A stretch of 64,000 nt of DNA from the NCBI RefSeq assembly GCF_013166595.1, contig NZ_JABKKG010000001.1, positions 62,001 through 126,000 on the forward strand, read 5' to 3'. Positions 61,780-64,000 of this stretch are shown here, one piece after another. Position 1 is the stretch's first letter; every line of letters begins with the position of its first letter. The position numbers were made by a program, and so were the translations under genes. This stretch comes from Palleniella intestinalis (GTDB lineage Bacteria > Bacteroidota > Bacteroidia > Bacteroidales > Bacteroidaceae). The notes under the pieces are model-generated. The model ran no database searches and was not told the DNA's origin. It saw only the letters and a list, made by a program, of their open reading frames with translations.

Positions 61780-62241
61780 TTATTTTGTCCAAAATCTTGA
61801 AGTTATGTCATGCCAGTCATTTCCTGTTCTTTTATATAATCGTTGGTTGGTTGTTGTTTTATTTAAAGGACCGAGATGTTCGATATAAGGGCCGACTTTA
61901 ATGTAATCGAAATATTCTTTGTTCAATGTTGGTGCTATCAATGTTTTGCCACTATACCATGCAACTTTCAACGCAGGATGTATATTTTTCATATAAATAG
62001 CTAAATCATTCAAATCATTGATTGTGGCATCTCCACCCATAAATGCTACACAAGTGATAGCATTGTCATATTTTGTTATCATTTTCTCTAACAAATCGTG
62101 TGTAAGAACATCTCCTATATCTCCCCACAAGTATTTGCTATGACAACCAGGGCAACAACAAGGACAATTACTTATATTTATTGCGAGTGTAACTTCATCA
62201 GGAATTTCCTGAAAGACAATACTTTCATTGACAAACTTCAT
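61780..62241 (-). CDS. nrdG: Anaerobic ribonucleotide reductase activating protein
   Basis: About 153 residues from the ATG at 62241 (MKFVNESIVFQEIPDE); the longer frame to 62292 would start inside a terminator hairpin. It is a radical SAM enzyme with the cluster motif CPCCCPGC (CX3CX2C, preceded by NISN), making a glycyl radical on NrdD. VAFMGGDATIN and the following AWYSGK segments bind SAM. It lies 106 bp downstream of nrdD with an intrinsic terminator in between. Confidence 0.93.
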   Translation of the reverse strand: MKFVNESIVFQEIPDEVTLAINISNCPCCCPGCHSKYLWGDIGDVLTHDLLEKMITKYDNAITCVAFMGGDATINDLNDLAIYMKNIHPALKVAWYSGKTLIAPTLNKEYFDYIKVGPYIEHLGPLNKTTTNQRLYKRTGNDWHDITSRFWTK

Positions 62242-62271
62242 AGATATATAAAAAAGATTGTATGATTCTGT

Positions 62272-62315
62272 AAAAACCGAGGGACTTTCCAATAAATAAT
62301 GTCGAGTCCCTCGGT
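62272..62315 (-). terminator. Terminator between nrdD and nrdG
   Basis: ACCGAGGGACT (62276-62286) and AGTCCCTCGGT (62305-62315) form an 11-bp perfect stem with an 18-base loop; on the minus strand five T follow. It lies 31 bases after the nrdD stop and 30 bases before the nrdG start, so nrdG transcription depends on read-through or a promoter I cannot see. Confidence 0.85.
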
Positions 62316-62346
62316 AAATGAAATATTAATGTTGACAATATAAAGG

Positions 62347-64000
62347 CTACATCTTGTCAGAACCAGCATAATACCGGCGCTGTGCCTCTTCCTGCCTTGC
62401 TTGCGAGAAATTACTTACTCGCTTGAGGTATCCAATAATACGTGTCATATAGTCCACATTATGGGATTTGCATTTAGGACATTCGTGCAGATAACGCTTA
62501 TCTATAGCTCCACAATCATTACAGATTGTATTAGGAATATTGAATGTAAAATAGTTGCATCCTTCAACAGCAGCAACATGTATAAGCTGCTTATATTGTT
62601 CTTTTGACAAATGCTCTTCAAGATTCATGTGCAGGGCAGAACCACCAGTAAGATGCTCTATATATGGTGCACCATGCAACTTGAATTTATCAATGATTGT
62701 CAAAGATGTATCCTCAACTGCGTAGAAATAGGAATTATAGCAATCACGTGGAACGAAATAACCGTCTTCCCTATCCCATTTTGCATGTTTTACGCCAACA
62801 TTCTCTGCCGGAATCATCTCACAGTTGAACATCAATTCTTTTGTCCTGTATTGTTTGTTGTATTTTTCAACAAGACCAAGAATCTCTTGTACAAAAGCCT
62901 TATATTCTGGATTATCATTTATTTTTAGCCCCATGAACTCTGCAGCTTCAACCAAACCGTTCACACCTATTGTTAGATACTGACGGTTAATATTTATATA
63001 CCCGGCATCAAACAGTGGGAGCATACCATTTTGTTGCAATTCCTTAAGGTTCTCATTATAAGCCGCTTGGACTTTATGACACAAATCTATGATATGATCA
63101 AGAAACTCCTTATAATCTTTGCCGTTATTCACTGCATACTGAATGCAGCGGTTAAGATTTATTGTCAGCACTGATTTTGAACCTGTTGACACTCCACCTG
63201 CGCCAAGAGTATAAGAGAATCCATTATCCTGGATTTCATTACGCAAGCGACAGCAAGATGACAGAGAGTCTGCATTATCCGACATATATGTAAAGAAGGA
63301 GTGTCCTTCTGAATACATTTCTGCTGTAAAATCGCCCCACTCCTTATCACGAGGTTCTCCATTTTCAGTAAGAAGAGCCATGGTTTCAACAGGGAAAGTA
63401 AGTACTGTCTTTGTTCGTTCCTTGTTAAACCATTTCATGAAACGCTTCTGCAGCCAAGAAAGTCCGTCCCAATCCGGCTGGGAACCATCAGGAAAGTAGA
63501 AATTCTCAAACAATGAATGGAAATAATACTTATCATAATATGCCACATTCCAGAATACAGCCTGGAAATTGCGGGCTCCTGTCGGCTGGTTTATGGAATA
63601 GACAATCTGCTCAAAGCAGTCTGTAATGATTTTATCAATTGAACGTTTTTTCAATGACAGATCACCTTGCTGTTCAGGATGCTTCCAATAGTCAAGACCA
63701 TATTCCTTGCCTATAAAATAGTTCATATACATCAGGAACTCGGGAGTAGCGCAAGCACCTGACAACATTGAACTGACAATAAATACCATGTTTATAAAGC
63801 CTCCGCAGAAAGACTTCAGGTTTGTCGGCGCTGTAGAATTGCCGCCAATGCCGTCTGTTCCGTTTATCAACCATGGATACATTGTTATGGAAGCGCAATA
63901 GTTCGCAAGAGAGGTCTCATCATTCTTGTATATAAAATGCGTCTGTAAGAGCTGCATGTACTCGTCTGCAAGTTCCTTTCCGTACATTGTCTTTATACGG
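62347..64000 (-). CDS. nrdD: Anaerobic ribonucleoside-triphosphate reductase (3' part, 5' end beyond window)
   Basis: About 551 C-terminal residues are present; the frame stays open to the window edge, so the start lies outside. NrdD reduces ribonucleoside triphosphates to deoxy forms under anoxia with formate and a glycyl radical. The C-terminus has the zinc site CNDCGAIDKRYLHECPKCKS and the radical loop RIIGYLKRVSNFS (radical Gly in IIGYL). Substrate-domain segments such as GAGGVSTGSKSVLTINLNR are clear. The N-terminal ATP-cone is not in view. Confidence 0.96.
   Translation of the reverse strand, partial: RIKTMYGKELADEYMQLLQTHFIYKNDETSLANYCASITMYPWLINGTDGIGGNSTAPTNLKSFCGGFINMVFIVSSMLSGACATPEFLMYMNYFIGKEYGLDYWKHPEQQGDLSLKKRSIDKIITDCFEQIVYSINQPTGARNFQAVFWNVAYYDKYYFHSLFENFYFPDGSQPDWDGLSWLQKRFMKWFNKERTKTVLTFPVETMALLTENGEPRDKEWGDFTAEMYSEGHSFFTYMSDNADSLSSCCRLRNEIQDNGFSYTLGAGGVSTGSKSVLTINLNRCIQYAVNNGKDYKEFLDHIIDLCHKVQAAYNENLKELQQNGMLPLFDAGYININRQYLTIGVNGLVEAAEFMGLKINDNPEYKAFVQEILGLVEKYNKQYRTKELMFNCEMIPAENVGVKHAKWDREDGYFVPRDCYNSYFYAVEDTSLTIIDKFKLHGAPYIEHLTGGSALHMNLEEHLSKEQYKQLIHVAAVEGCNYFTFNIPNTICNDCGAIDKRYLHECPKCKSHNVDYMTRIIGYLKRVSNFSQARQEEAQRRYYAGSDKM

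Overview
The window comes from the chromosome of an anaerobic member of the Bacteroidota, most likely a Prevotella-like Bacteroidales. Several lines of evidence point there. Promoters match the Bacteroidota -33 TTTG / -7 TAnnTTTG pattern. FeoA is fused to FeoB. The ECF sigma / anti-sigma / STN-domain outer-membrane protein trio, the DUF4369 lipoprotein and the HECLGH-type dipeptidyl peptidase III are typical of the phylum. Rnf, menaquinone and oxygen-sensitive NrdD/NrdG genes indicate anaerobic metabolism. Most of the window is ordinary core genome; no phage, integrase, insertion sequence, CRISPR array, tRNA or rRNA was seen.

Layout. 1-10.9 kb: DUF151 nuclease, rsmE, ndk, a MATE exporter, dnaX, a septum protein, a lipoprotein, dihydroorotase, an RluA-type pseudouridine synthase, a 50-aa membrane protein and rpsP. 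11-12.4 kb: a two-gene winged-helix regulator/membrane protein operon with palindromic operators. 12.4-17.8 kb: an RseC-like gene followed by rnfBCDGEA. 17.9-30.9 kb: maf, nitroreductase, mltG, two ABC-F ATPases, an M13 peptidase, yihA, two HAD phosphatases, a PIN-domain protein and a TRIC-like channel. 30.9-42.9 kb: feoAB with a tiny Cys-rich partner, an AraC-type regulator, DPP III, a HEAT-like protein, groES/groEL, a DMT transporter, gpsA and lysS. 43.5-47.3 kb: the sigma/anti-sigma/outer-membrane signalling operon. 47.3-52.4 kb: an acyltransferase remnant, then the aromatic amino acid operon pheA-aminotransferase-DAHP synthase/chorismate mutase-tyrA-rhodanese. 52.4-59 kb: recQ, recJ, a C1 peptidase and an aminopeptidase P. 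59-64 kb: patatin-ubiE-menA, nrdG and the 3' part of nrdD.

The most interesting observations are in or near non-coding DNA. (1) Upstream of pheA lies a complete transcription attenuator: a 23-codon leader ORF with a Phe/Tyr-rich run, a terminator hairpin, and a 6+4 bp alternative antiterminator that a stalled ribosome would leave free. The operon downstream makes both Phe and Tyr. (2) Four intergenic gaps carry short arrays with an exact 22-bp period and the palindromic core AAAGGTWACCTTT. Two further 22-bp-period arrays have different cores. Their function is unknown and I know of no description of them. (3) RnfB lacks the usual ferredoxin domains and ends in a tail almost identical to the C-terminus of neighbouring RnfC. 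(4) The regulator operon at 11-12 kb has a palindrome that fills its promoter spacer and a second copy in the leader.

All functional names are read from motifs in the translated sequence; no database search was run.
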